A stretch of DNA of 22,832 nucleotides from an uncultured Collinsella sp. (GCA_900541015.1 UQIB01000032.1:1-22832), one strand, 5' to 3'; positions 15,514-22,432 are shown, counted from the stretch's first letter. Program-made: numbers and translations. Notes: generated by a model from the sequence alone, not told the origin.

Positions 15514-15960
15514 GTGCGTGCGGTGGTGCAGCGCGTGCTCAACGCCGGCGTGACGGTCGACGGCGAGTGCGTGGGCCGCATTGGACGCGGCTACCTGGTG
15601 CTGCTGGGTGTGGGCCATGGCGATACGCGTGCCGAGGCCGACAAGCTGTGGGGCAAGCTCCGCGGGCTGCGTATCAACGAGGACGAGAACGGCAAGACCA
15701 ACTTGGCGCTTGCCGATGTCGACGGCGAGGTGCTCGTGGTGTCGCAGTTCACGCTGTTCGCCGACTGCCGCCACGGTCGCCGCCCATCGTTTACGGATGC
15801 CGGTGCCCCCGATGTCGCCAACGAGCTCTACGAGTACTTCCTGACGCTCGTTCGTCAAGATGTCGAACACGTGGCGCACGGCATTTTTGGCGCCGATATG
15901 AAAGTCGATCTTGTCAACGACGGTCCGTTCACCATCGTCTTGGACACCGACAACCTTTAG
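15514..15960 (+). CDS. dtd: D-aminoacyl-tRNA deacylase
   Basis: Removes D-amino acids (and glycine from tRNA-Ala) mischarged on tRNA. It has 148 residues. Seen: MRAVVQRV at the N-terminus, the catalytic SQFTLFAD segment and NDGPFTIVLDT near the C-terminus. The cross-subunit Gly-cisPro motif is GPFT where most have GPVT; glycine and proline are kept. The GTG start is preferred because it gives the canonical N-terminus and lies directly after rdgB. A perfect 12-bp palindrome begins at the base after its stop. Confidence 0.94.
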   Translation: MRAVVQRVLNAGVTVDGECVGRIGRGYLVLLGVGHGDTRAEADKLWGKLRGLRINEDENGKTNLALADVDGEVLVVSQFTLFADCRHGRRPSFTDAGAPDVANELYEYFLTLVRQDVEHVAHGIFGADMKVDLVNDGPFTIVLDTDNL

Positions 15961-15988
15961 GTTACGCGGTTTTACTAAACCGCGTAAC
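15961..15988 (+). repeat. Perfect palindrome GTTACGCGGTTT after dtd
   Basis: GTTACGCGGTTT (15961-15972) and its exact reverse complement (15977-15988) enclose TACT. It begins at the first base after the dtd stop. A near-identical hairpin lies after lysS (20477-20505). No T tract follows, so it is not a standard intrinsic terminator. Confidence 0.7.
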
Positions 15989-16046
15989 AACTGGTCATGC
16001 GAGGTTGTTGTCTGGTACGTATTTGGGACGGGGTTTATTTAGCTAC

Positions 16047-16076
16047 TTGCGTATGGCGGCAGCAGGGTGCTATAGT
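16047..16076 (+). promoter_or_regulatory. Promoter of veg-ispE
   Basis: -35 TTGCGT (16047-16052), an 18-base spacer and -10 TATAGT (16071-16076) with TGC directly before it (extended -10). It lies about 70 bases upstream of veg and is one of the two best-looking promoters in the window. Confidence 0.7.
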
Positions 16077-16143
16077 ATTAGAGTTTTGTCTATCTTAGGG
16101 GTATTATCCCCTTTTTGAATTGCACCTTCTGGAGGCCCTGTTC

Positions 16144-16440
16144 ATGGAAGAGATGGAAGTCAATCACGTCGATGACATCCACGAGAAGCTGACCGATATG
16201 GTGGGCGATCGCGTCAAGGTTAAGGCCAACATGGGCCGCACCCGCGTCGTCGAGCGCATGGGCACCATCAAGAGCGTCCACCCCGCCGTCTTTATCGTCG
16301 AGGTTGACGAGCGCCGCGGCCGCAAGTCGCGTCAGTCCTACCAGTACATCGATGTCCTCACCGGCCAGGTCGAGCTGTTCGACCCCGAGAGCGGCGAGCA
16401 TATCTTTACCCCGCTCGGCAATCAGCTCGAGGAGCATTAA
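16144..16440 (+). CDS. veg: Veg family protein
   Basis: Small protein of the Veg family. In Bacillus subtilis Veg stimulates biofilm formation through an indirect effect on the SinR repressor; the role elsewhere is unclear. It has 98 residues, a little longer than B. subtilis Veg because of an acidic N-terminal stretch. Seen: the core GDRVKVKANMGRTRV (21-35), ERMGTIKSVHPAVFIVEVDE and an SH3-like C-terminal half. The ATG at 16144 follows GGAGG by nine bases. The next gene is ispE only two bases on; veg beside ispE is also seen in Firmicutes, which supports the call. Confidence 0.88.
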   Translation: MEEMEVNHVDDIHEKLTDMVGDRVKVKANMGRTRVVERMGTIKSVHPAVFIVEVDERRGRKSRQSYQYIDVLTGQVELFDPESGEHIFTPLGNQLEEH

Positions 16441-16442
16441 CG

Positions 16443-17339
16443 GTGACCGATTGGTCCCTGACTCTTTCCGCGCCGGCAAAGATCAACCTCTACCTGGGGG
16501 TTCATACCGAGCGCGATGACCGCGGCTACCACAGGGTCGATTCCCTGATGGCAGCCGTCGGTCTTTCCGATACCGTGACGGTCACGCCGGCGCAGGCGCT
16601 GACCGTCCAGACGGTTCCAGCATCAGATTTTCCCATGCAAAAGAATACGGCGTATCGGGCTGCGGTTGCTATGGCCGAGCATTATGGTCGCGAGGCAAAC
16701 ATCTGCGTGACGATTGAGAAGCGCATTCCATTGTGCGCTGGCTTGGGCGGCCCCTCGACGGATTCGGCCGCGGTCATTGTCGCCTTGGCGGAGCTCTGGG
16801 GCATTGATCGCACCGACCCAGCGCTCGACGATATTGCGCGGGGCATTGGTGCCGACGTCCCGTTCTTTTTGCACGCGAGTCCTGCGTTCTACGTAGGTGG
16901 GGGAGACGTGCTGGCAACTGAGTACCCCGCGCTGCCCGCGACGCCCGTCGTGCTGGTCAAGCCGCGCGAGGCAAGCGTTTCGACAATTGAAGCCTATCGA
17001 CGTTTTGACGAGGCCCCGGTGCCTGCGGACAAGCCCGGCGCGATAGCTTCTGCCTTGCGTGCTGGTGATGCCGAGACGGCATATGCACTCATCCATAACA
17101 ACCTTGGTGTCATTTCCGCACAGATGGAGTCGCAGATTCAAACGGTCCTCGACTGGCTGCGTAAACAGGACGGAACCGTTGCTGTAGATGTGTGCGGATC
17201 GGGTGCCTGCTCGTTTGCCATTTGCGACACCGCTGCCACGGCCGAAAGGCTTGCCGATGCTGCCCGGCAAAATGGCTGGTGGGCCTGCGCGACTGAGCTT
17301 ATTCCCAACACGGTTCAAATCGACGCGCCAAAGAAATAA
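16443..17339 (+). CDS. ispE: 4-diphosphocytidyl-2-C-methyl-D-erythritol kinase
   Basis: GHMP kinase of the non-mevalonate (MEP) isoprenoid pathway. It has 298 residues. Seen: APAKINLYLGV (10-20) with Lys13, GYHRVDSLM (28-36), the ATP loop PLCAGLGGPSTDSAA (96-110) and IGADVPFF (135-142) with the catalytic-type Asp138. The loop is unusual: most IspE read GLGGGSSDAA or GLAGGSTDAA, here a proline replaces one glycine. GHMP motif 3 is GSGACSFAI. The GTG start is preceded by GAGGAG inside the end of veg. Co-transcription with veg is near certain. Confidence 0.94.
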   Translation: MTDWSLTLSAPAKINLYLGVHTERDDRGYHRVDSLMAAVGLSDTVTVTPAQALTVQTVPASDFPMQKNTAYRAAVAMAEHYGREANICVTIEKRIPLCAGLGGPSTDSAAVIVALAELWGIDRTDPALDDIARGIGADVPFFLHASPAFYVGGGDVLATEYPALPATPVVLVKPREASVSTIEAYRRFDEAPVPADKPGAIASALRAGDAETAYALIHNNLGVISAQMESQIQTVLDWLRKQDGTVAVDVCGSGACSFAICDTAATAERLADAARQNGWWACATELIPNTVQIDAPKK

Positions 17340-17374
17340 AAATTTCTCTAGCATGCGGCGAAAATCTTTGTTAC

Positions 17375-17380
17375 TATAGT
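17375..17380 (+). promoter_or_regulatory. -10 box of the tRNA-Pro promoter
   Basis: TATAGT in the context TTACTATAGT, eight bases before the tRNA 5' end. No clear -35 is visible at normal spacing, so the call is weak. Confidence 0.4.
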
Positions 17381-17388
17381 CGAGCTAA

Positions 17389-17465
17389 CGGGTTGTGGCT
17401 CAGTTTGGTAGAGCACTGCGTTCGGGACGCAGGGGTCGCTGGTTCAAATCCAGTCAACCCGACCA
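17389..17465 (+). tRNA. tRNA-Pro, anticodon CGG
   Basis: A 77-base cloverleaf. Acceptor CGGGTTG (17389-17395) pairs with CAACCCG (17455-17461). D-stem GCTC/GAGC, anticodon stem CTGCG/CGCAG around loop TTCGGGA with anticodon CGG, T-arm GCTGG-TTCAAAT-CCAGT with one G-T pair. The discriminator is A and CCA is encoded (17463-17465). It reads the CCG codon. An intrinsic terminator follows at once. Confidence 0.96.
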
Positions 17466-17476
17466 GAGCATGAGGA

Positions 17477-17504
17477 GGGACCGCTTCTTGCGGTCCCTTT
17501 TTTT
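17477..17504 (+). terminator. Intrinsic terminator of tRNA-Pro
   Basis: GGGACCGC (17477-17484) and GCGGTCCC (17490-17497) form a perfect 8-bp stem with a TTCTT loop. Seven T residues follow. Confidence 0.92.
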
Positions 17505-17512
17505 AGCTAGTG

Positions 17513-17541
17513 TTGTGATACCGCGATACCCGCGGTATACT
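17513..17541 (+). promoter_or_regulatory. Promoter of tatA
   Basis: -35 TTGTGA (17513-17518), a 17-base spacer and -10 TATACT (17536-17541), 36 bases before the tatA start. Confidence 0.75.
17518..17538 (+). promoter_or_regulatory. Palindrome inside the tatA promoter, possible operator
   Basis: ATACCGCG (17518-17525) and CGCGGTAT (17531-17538) are perfect inverted repeats five bases apart. They fill the spacer between -35 and -10 and touch both hexamers. The position suits a repressor or MerR-type site, but the binding protein is unknown. Confidence 0.45.
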
Positions 17542-17577
17542 CATTCGAGCTTGTCTCGCTGTATTGTGGAGGTCTAC

Positions 17578-17853
17578 ATGTTTGGACTGAGGGCTCCTGA
17601 GCTCATCATTATTCTCGTCGTTGTCCTGATTATCTTCGGGCCCAAGAACCTGCCGAAGCTCGGCAAGTCCCTCGGCTCTACCGTCAAGAATATCCGTGAG
17701 GGTATGGAGGGCGACGATAAGGCCGAGACCAAGCAGGCCGAGGAGGTCGTGGTCGAGCAGTCCGAGGAGGACAAGGAGATCGCTGAGCTCGAGGCCAAGC
17801 TCGCTGCTGCCAAGAAGAAGCAGGCAGAGGACAGCGACGCGGACGCAGAGTAG
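17578..17853 (+). CDS. tatA: Sec-independent translocase protein TatA
   Basis: Pore-forming subunit of the twin-arginine pathway, which exports folded proteins. It has 91 residues. Seen: one N-terminal membrane segment (about 7-20, PELIIILVVVLIIFGP), the conserved FGPKNLPKLGKSLG hinge and start of the amphipathic helix (20-33), then a highly charged Glu/Lys-rich tail that may be a coiled coil (57-85). The ATG at 17578 has GGAGG eight bases upstream; the longer open frame upstream runs through tRNA-Pro and is not coding. It sits alone between its own promoter and terminator; tatC is not in the window. TatB-like function cannot be excluded. Confidence 0.92.
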   Translation: MFGLRAPELIIILVVVLIIFGPKNLPKLGKSLGSTVKNIREGMEGDDKAETKQAEEVVVEQSEEDKEIAELEAKLAAAKKKQAEDSDADAE

Positions 17854-17878
17854 TCCCATCCCTTTGGGGTGAGCACCT

Positions 17879-17911
17879 GACCGGCTTGCCCGCAGGCTAG
17901 CCGGTCTTTTT
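17879..17911 (+). terminator. Intrinsic terminator of tatA
   Basis: GACCGGCT (17879-17886) pairs with AGCCGGTC (17899-17906), with further pairing GCC/GGC inside. Five T residues follow. Confidence 0.85.
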
Positions 17912-17959
17912 CGTTTTGTTGACAGTTGATTGTTTGATCAGAGTTGGGGAGATATCCGT

Positions 17960-18430
17960 ATGGACGCAAGCCAGATCGTACTGACCGCTGAGGGCCGCCA
18001 GAAGCTCGTCGAGGAGCTCGCTTGGCGTGAGGGCGATTACGCCAAGGAGATCGTCGAGGACATCAAGGAAGCCCGCGCGTTCGGCGACCTTTCGGAGAAC
18101 TCCGAGTACGACGCCGCTAAGGACAAGCAGGCCCAGAACGCCGCTCGTATTGCCGAGATCCAGGCCATCCTCGCCAACGCTCAGGTTGCTGCCACCACGG
18201 GCGACCTGACCGTCTCCATCGGTTCCACCGTTTCGCTGATTGATCCCAACGGCGAGGTCATGGAAGTCACGCTCGTCGGTACCACCGAGACCAACTCGCT
18301 CGAGCACAAGATTTCCAACGAGTCTCCGGTCGGTCACGCCATCATCGGTCACGGCGAGGGTGATTCCGTCGAGGTCGTTACGCCTTCCGGCAAGACTCGC
18401 GTCTACACCATCGCCAAGATCGCACGCTAG
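17960..18430 (+). CDS. greA: Transcription elongation factor GreA
   Basis: Rescues back-tracked RNA polymerase by stimulating transcript cleavage. It has 156 residues, normal size. Seen: an N-terminal coiled coil (about 1-78) with the tip motif GDLSENSEYDAAK (42-54), whose Asp43 and Glu46 match the catalytic acidic residues, and a C-terminal FKBP-like domain ending in YTIAKI. The ATG at 17960 is chosen because GGGGAG lies eight bases upstream and the N-terminus then matches the family. A good TTGACA (17919-17924) occurs upstream, but no fitting -10 is seen. lysS follows 79 bases on, a common greA-lysS order. Confidence 0.96.
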   Translation: MDASQIVLTAEGRQKLVEELAWREGDYAKEIVEDIKEARAFGDLSENSEYDAAKDKQAQNAARIAEIQAILANAQVAATTGDLTVSIGSTVSLIDPNGEVMEVTLVGTTETNSLEHKISNESPVGHAIIGHGEGDSVEVVTPSGKTRVYTIAKIAR

Positions 18431-18458
18431 ACCACGGTCCCGCGTAAAGGTATGTTTT

Positions 18459-18491
18459 CGCTCCCTGGGACCGAATCCTGGGGAGCGTTTT
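18459..18491 (+). terminator. Possible terminator between greA and lysS
   Basis: CGCTCCC (18459-18465) and GGGAGCG (18481-18487) form a 7-bp stem with a 15-base loop, followed by only four T residues. It may act partially, letting lysS be co-transcribed. Confidence 0.5.
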
Positions 18492-18509
18492 AGTTTGAGG
18501 AGCTAACTT

Positions 18510-20474
18510 ATGGCAGAGAACCAGAACGCCGCCGATCAGGCATCGACGCTCAACGACGAGCGCGCCACCCGCCTGGCCAAGCGCGCCGCCCTGTTCGAGG
18601 CGGGCCAGAACCCCTATCCCGAGCACTCTGAGCTTGAGGACTACGTCGCCGATATCGAGGCTAAGTACGCCGAGCTTGCCGATGGCGAGGACACCGAGGA
18701 CGTCGTGAAGATCGCTGGCCGTGTGGTCGCCAAGCGCGGTCAGGGCAAGATCATGTTCATCGTCGTGCGCGATGCGACTGCCGAGATTCAGCTGTTCTGC
18801 CGCATCAACGACATGGACGAGGCCGCCTGGAATACGCTCAAGGCCCTCGACCTGGGCGACATCCTGGGCGTGACCGGTGTGGTTGTGCGCACCAAGCGTG
18901 GCCAGCTTTCCGTCGCCCCCAAGAGTGCGACCCTGCTTTCCAAGGCCGTTCGTCCGCTGCCCGAGAAGTTCCACGGTCTTTCCGACAAGGAGACCCGCTA
19001 TCGCCAGCGCTATGTCGACCTGATCGCCAACGACGACGTTCGCGAGACCTTCCGTAAGCGTTCGCAGATTCTCTCCACCTTCCGTCGCTTTATGGAGTCC
19101 GACGGCTACATGGAGGTCGAGACCCCCATCCTGCAGACCATCCAAGGCGGCGCTACCGCCAAGCCGTTCATTACCCACTTCAACGCGCTCGATCAGGAGT
19201 GCTACCTGCGTATTGCCACCGAGCTGCACCTCAAGCGCTGCATCGTCGGTGGTTTTGAGCGCGTGTTCGAGATCGGCCGCATCTTCCGTAACGAGGGCAT
19301 GGACCTTACCCACAACCCCGAGTTCACCACGATGGAGGCCTACCGTGCCTTCTCCGACCTCGAGGGCATGAAGGCGCTCGCCCAGGGCGTCATTAAGGCG
19401 GCTAACAAGGCCATCGGCAATCCCGAGGTCATCGAGTACCAGGGCCAGACCATCGACCTTTCTGGTGAGTGGGCCAGCCGTCCCATGACCGACATCGTCT
19501 CCGACGTGCTCGGCAAGCAGGTCACCATCGATACGCCGGTCGAGGAGCTTGCTGCCGCCGCGCGCGAGAAGGGCCTGGAGATTAAGCCCGAGTGGACCGC
19601 CGGCAAGATTATCGCCGAGATCTACGATGAGCTGGGCGAGGACACCATCGTCAACCCCACGTTCGTGTGCGATTACCCCATCGAGGTCAGCCCGCTTGCC
19701 AAGCGCTTTGAGGACGACCCGCGCCTGACGCACCGCTTTGAGCTGGTTATTGCCGGTCACGAGTACGCCAACGCGTTCTCCGAGCTCAACGACCCGGTCG
19801 ACCAGGCCGAGCGCTTCGCTGCCCAGATGGCCGAGAAGGCCGGCGGCGACGACGAGGCCATGGAGTACGACGAGGATTACGTGCGCGCCCTCGAGTACGG
19901 TATGCCTCCCGCGGGCGGCATTGGCATTGGTATCGACCGCGTGGTCATGCTGCTTACCAACCAGGCTTCTATCCGTGACGTGCTGCTGTTCCCGCACATG
20001 AAGCCCGAGAAGGGTTTCCAGTCCGGTGCCGCTGCCGCCAAGGCTGCCGAGGCCGGCAACGCCGCGAGCCCGTTCGTTACGTCGCTTAAGCCCACGCTCG
20101 ATTACTCCAAGATCGCCGTTGAGCCGCTGTTCGAGGAGTTCGTCGACTTCGATACCTTCTCCAAGAGCGATTTCCGCGCTGTGAAGGTCAAGGCATGCGA
20201 GGCCGTCAAGAAGTCCAAGAAGCTGCTGAACTTTACGCTCGACGACGGTACCGGTACCGACCGCACCATCCTCTCCGGTATTCACGCTTATTACGAGCCC
20301 GAGGACCTGGTCGGCAAGACCTTGCTCGCCATCACCAACCTGCCTCCGCGCAAGATGATGGGCATCCCCAGCTGCGGCATGCTCATCAGTGCCATCCACG
20401 AGGAGGAGGGCGAGGAGCGCCTCAACCTGATCCAGCTCGACGCCTCCATCCCCGCTGGTGCAAAGATGTACTAG
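18510..20474 (+). CDS. lysS: Lysyl-tRNA synthetase (class II) fused to a C-terminal tRNA-binding domain
   Basis: Charges tRNA-Lys with lysine. At 654 residues it is about 150 longer than usual. Seen: an N-terminal OB-fold anticodon-binding domain (about 60-165), motif 1 around VETPIL, motif 2 IFRNEGMDLTHNPEF (about 258-272) and motif 3 GIGIGIDRV (about 470-478). The normal enzyme ends near LLFPHMKPEKG (about 501). Then come a 35-residue Ala-rich linker and a second OB-fold domain (about 537-654) of the EMAPII/Trbp111/MetRS-C-terminal type, shown by DFRAVKVKACEAV, LVGKTLLAITNLPPRKMMG and GMLISA. Such domains bind tRNA non-specifically. The ATG has GAGGAG upstream. A palindrome and a strong terminator follow the stop. 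Confidence 0.95.
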   Translation: MAENQNAADQASTLNDERATRLAKRAALFEAGQNPYPEHSELEDYVADIEAKYAELADGEDTEDVVKIAGRVVAKRGQGKIMFIVVRDATAEIQLFCRINDMDEAAWNTLKALDLGDILGVTGVVVRTKRGQLSVAPKSATLLSKAVRPLPEKFHGLSDKETRYRQRYVDLIANDDVRETFRKRSQILSTFRRFMESDGYMEVETPILQTIQGGATAKPFITHFNALDQECYLRIATELHLKRCIVGGFERVFEIGRIFRNEGMDLTHNPEFTTMEAYRAFSDLEGMKALAQGVIKAANKAIGNPEVIEYQGQTIDLSGEWASRPMTDIVSDVLGKQVTIDTPVEELAAAAREKGLEIKPEWTAGKIIAEIYDELGEDTIVNPTFVCDYPIEVSPLAKRFEDDPRLTHRFELVIAGHEYANAFSELNDPVDQAERFAAQMAEKAGGDDEAMEYDEDYVRALEYGMPPAGGIGIGIDRVVMLLTNQASIRDVLLFPHMKPEKGFQSGAAAAKAAEAGNAASPFVTSLKPTLDYSKIAVEPLFEEFVDFDTFSKSDFRAVKVKACEAVKKSKKLLNFTLDDGTGTDRTILSGIHAYYEPEDLVGKTLLAITNLPPRKMMGIPSCGMLISAIHEEEGEERLNLIQLDASIPAGAKMY

Positions 20475-20476
20475 GG

Positions 20477-20505
20477 GGTTACGCGGTTCTACGAACCGCG
20501 TAACC
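20477..20505 (+). repeat. Perfect palindrome GGTTACGCGGTTC after lysS
   Basis: Arms 20477-20489 and 20493-20505 are perfect 13-bp inverted repeats around TAC. It starts three bases after the lysS stop. It is the same family as 15961-15988: one stem pair is C-G here and T-A there, so pairing is conserved. Confidence 0.7.
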
Positions 20506-20510
20506 AGTTG

Positions 20511-20627
20511 ACGCTGCGCGCCGCCCAGGGCGACAATTTGTCATTCAAAAGGCAAGGCATGACCAGAAGGTCTATGCCTTGCCTTTTTCATGCCAACTTG
20601 TTCGCCCTGGACGGCGCTCGCTGGCGT
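20511..20627. repeat. Long nested hairpin downstream of lysS
   Basis: Left arm 20511-20560 and right arm 20574-20627 pair over about 50 positions with a few mismatches and bulges. GACC/GGTC closes the small inner loop (20561-20572). The innermost 14 pairs are perfect and act as the terminator listed separately. The stem is far longer than termination needs. Confidence 0.6.
20547..20588. terminator. Bidirectional intrinsic terminator of lysS
   Basis: A perfect 14-bp stem (20547-20560 with 20574-20587) has T tracts on both strands: TTTTT at 20584-20588 on + and AAAA at 20547-20550 read from -. It forms the core of the longer hairpin. Confidence 0.88.
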
Positions 20628-20652
20628 TGCCAAAACATCGGCGTTGCCGGAG

Positions 20653-20708
20653 TAGTCATTGGGGACGTTCTTGTTTGACTGGTCATTTAAGAACGTCCCC
20701 AATGACTA
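20653..20708. repeat. Perfect 20-bp inverted repeat, REP-like
   Basis: Arms 20653-20672 and 20689-20708 are exact reverse complements (core GGGGACGTTCTT). The 16-base loop contains its own TGAC/GTCA pair. GGAG and GTAG tetramers stand at the 5' foot (20649-20655), as in REP sequences handled by RAYT transposases. No T tract follows. The remaining bases to 20827 show only the ribosome-binding site of the next gene. Confidence 0.65.
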
Positions 20709-20827
20709 GGGGGTCTACCGACGCATTGGAGGTTTGCGCCTTCCATGCATGACAGCCGTCTCTTTTATGTTTCCTTTAGCCGTTGCTGCCTAGGATGGGG
20801 GTTAGTCGGTAGGAAGGGAGCGTCTAT

Positions 20828-22396
20828 ATGGACGACGCGAGCGAGCGTGCAATCGAAGAGGACATGCTCGATCAGTTCAATTACTTTGATGATGAGGATG
20901 AGGAGCTAATCGATCGTCGTGAGCCGGCATCGCTTGACTCATTTGATCTGGTCGATGAAGAGCCCGACGAGGACGAGGGCGAATTAACGGAGCCCCCACA
21001 GCCTTCGCGCCTTGACTCGCTGCTTTCGAGAGCCCCCATGCACCACGGCGTTCGTGCCGGCGCGCTCCATATGAAAACTGACTGGCACCAGATCGTGACG
21101 GCAGGCGATGAACTTGCCGTCGATGCGCCGCTCACCGATAAATCATCCATCATCTGCCGCACCGGTATGCTTATGCTCGCGAGCGGAACGGGTGCCTGGC
21201 GTGTACGCGATACCATGAATCGTGTTGCTGACGTGCTCGGCGTCACAATTCACGTCGACCTGAGTCTCCTATCGTTTGAGTGCACCTGCATCGAAGATGG
21301 CCACTGCTTTAACGAGGTTGTCAGCCTGCCCACAACGGGCGTCAATACCCATCGAATTTGGATGATGGAGAGTTTCCTCAAGGAAATCGAGACCTATGGT
21401 CGTCGCTTCACGGTGCACGAGTATCACGAGATGCTCAAGACCGTTGAGAGTTCAAAACCTGATTACGCGCCTTGGCAACAGGGCCTTGCGGCGGCCTGCG
21501 CCTGTGGCGCCTTTGTCTTTTTACTTGGTGGCGGTCCTATTGAGATGGCATGCGCGTTCGTGGGCGCGGGTGTCGGCAACTTTGCCCGCTCCCATATTCT
21601 CAAGCAAGGCCTTGGTCAGTTCAGCGCGCTGACGACCGGCGTTGCGCTCGCTTGCGTTTCGTATCTGCTGGCATTGCTCGGCCTTGGCCAGGTCATACCG
21701 GGGGCAATGTCGCACCAAGAAGGCTATATCGGCGCCATGCTCTTTGTGATTCCCGGCTTTCCCCTCATTACGGCAGGCCTCGACATCGCCAAGCTCGACA
21801 TGCGAAGCGGTATCGAGCGTCTTTCGTATGCCGTGTCGATTATTGTGATGGCGACCCTTGTGGGCTGGATGGTTGCCGAGTGTGTGGGGCTGGCACCGGA
21901 TGATTTTGCCCCGCTCGGCCTTTCGCCGTTTGCCCTTACGCTCTTGCGCGTGGTGATGAGCTTCGTTGGCGTATTCGGCTTCTCGGTGATGTTCAACAGC
22001 CCGGTAAAGATGGCCGCGGCAGCTGGGTTGATCGGCGCCGTGTCCAATACCCTGCGTCTGACCCTTGTCGATGCGCCGATGATGATTCCCTTCCTGGGCC
22101 TCAGCACGGGAATGCCTCCCGAGGCAGCAGCGTTTATCGGCGCGCTGGTATCGGGTCTGCTGGCAAGCTTGGCCGAAGTCAAGCTCACCTACCCGCGCAT
22201 CGCTCTCACGGTGCCTTCGATTGTCATTATGGTGCCCGGTCTGTATCTCTATCGCTCTATGTATTACATGTGCACCTTCGACACGGTCAATATGCTCGGC
22301 TGGTTTGTGCGCGCAGTGCTCATCGTGGCGTTTTTGCCCGTTGGCCTGGGTGTGGCGAGAACCCTCACCGACCCTCGCTGGCGCCACACCAGCTAA
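20828..22396 (+). CDS. Threonine/serine exporter, ThrE family
   Basis: Membrane exporter of threonine and serine, proton-driven in Corynebacterium ThrE. It has 522 residues and combines both halves of the family. Seen: an acidic, probably disordered N-terminus (1-57, many Asp/Glu), then the soluble ThrE domain (about 88-200) with CRTGMLMLASGTGAWRVRDT and the ECTCIEDG segment, then about ten membrane segments from residue 218 on. The second half (about 375-515) matches the ThrE_2 part, with PSIVIMVPGLYLYRSMYY near the C-terminus. GGAAGGGAG precedes the ATG by about eight bases. The gene stands alone between repeat-rich gaps. Substrate is by family only. Confidence 0.88.
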   Translation: MDDASERAIEEDMLDQFNYFDDEDEELIDRREPASLDSFDLVDEEPDEDEGELTEPPQPSRLDSLLSRAPMHHGVRAGALHMKTDWHQIVTAGDELAVDAPLTDKSSIICRTGMLMLASGTGAWRVRDTMNRVADVLGVTIHVDLSLLSFECTCIEDGHCFNEVVSLPTTGVNTHRIWMMESFLKEIETYGRRFTVHEYHEMLKTVESSKPDYAPWQQGLAAACACGAFVFLLGGGPIEMACAFVGAGVGNFARSHILKQGLGQFSALTTGVALACVSYLLALLGLGQVIPGAMSHQEGYIGAMLFVIPGFPLITAGLDIAKLDMRSGIERLSYAVSIIVMATLVGWMVAECVGLAPDDFAPLGLSPFALTLLRVVMSFVGVFGFSVMFNSPVKMAAAAGLIGAVSNTLRLTLVDAPMMIPFLGLSTGMPPEAAAFIGALVSGLLASLAEVKLTYPRIALTVPSIVIMVPGLYLYRSMYYMCTFDTVNMLGWFVRAVLIVAFLPVGLGVARTLTDPRWRHTS

Positions 22397-22429
22397 TTGG
22401 TACAAGGGGGACAGGTTACTTTGCACCAA
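22397..22429 (+). repeat. REP-like palindrome with GGGACAGGTT core, after the ThrE gene
   Basis: TTGGTACAA (22397-22405) pairs with TTGCACCAA (22421-22429) at 8 of 9 positions. It encloses GGGACAGGTTACTTT (22408-22422 partly in the right arm). It starts at the base after the stop codon. Same core as 14737-14751. Confidence 0.5.
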
Positions 22430-22432
22430 ATG

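Noticed and set aside
17395..17577. Longer start for tatA reading through tRNA-Pro
   Set aside because: The frame crosses the tRNA, its terminator and the tatA promoter; the ATG at 17578 has a ribosome-binding site and gives the canonical TatA N-terminus.
18378..20399. Long open frame on the - strand opposite lysS
   Set aside because: Same GC-bias shadow. Low-complexity Leu/Gly/Val/Asp-rich translation with no domain, while lysS has all class II motifs.
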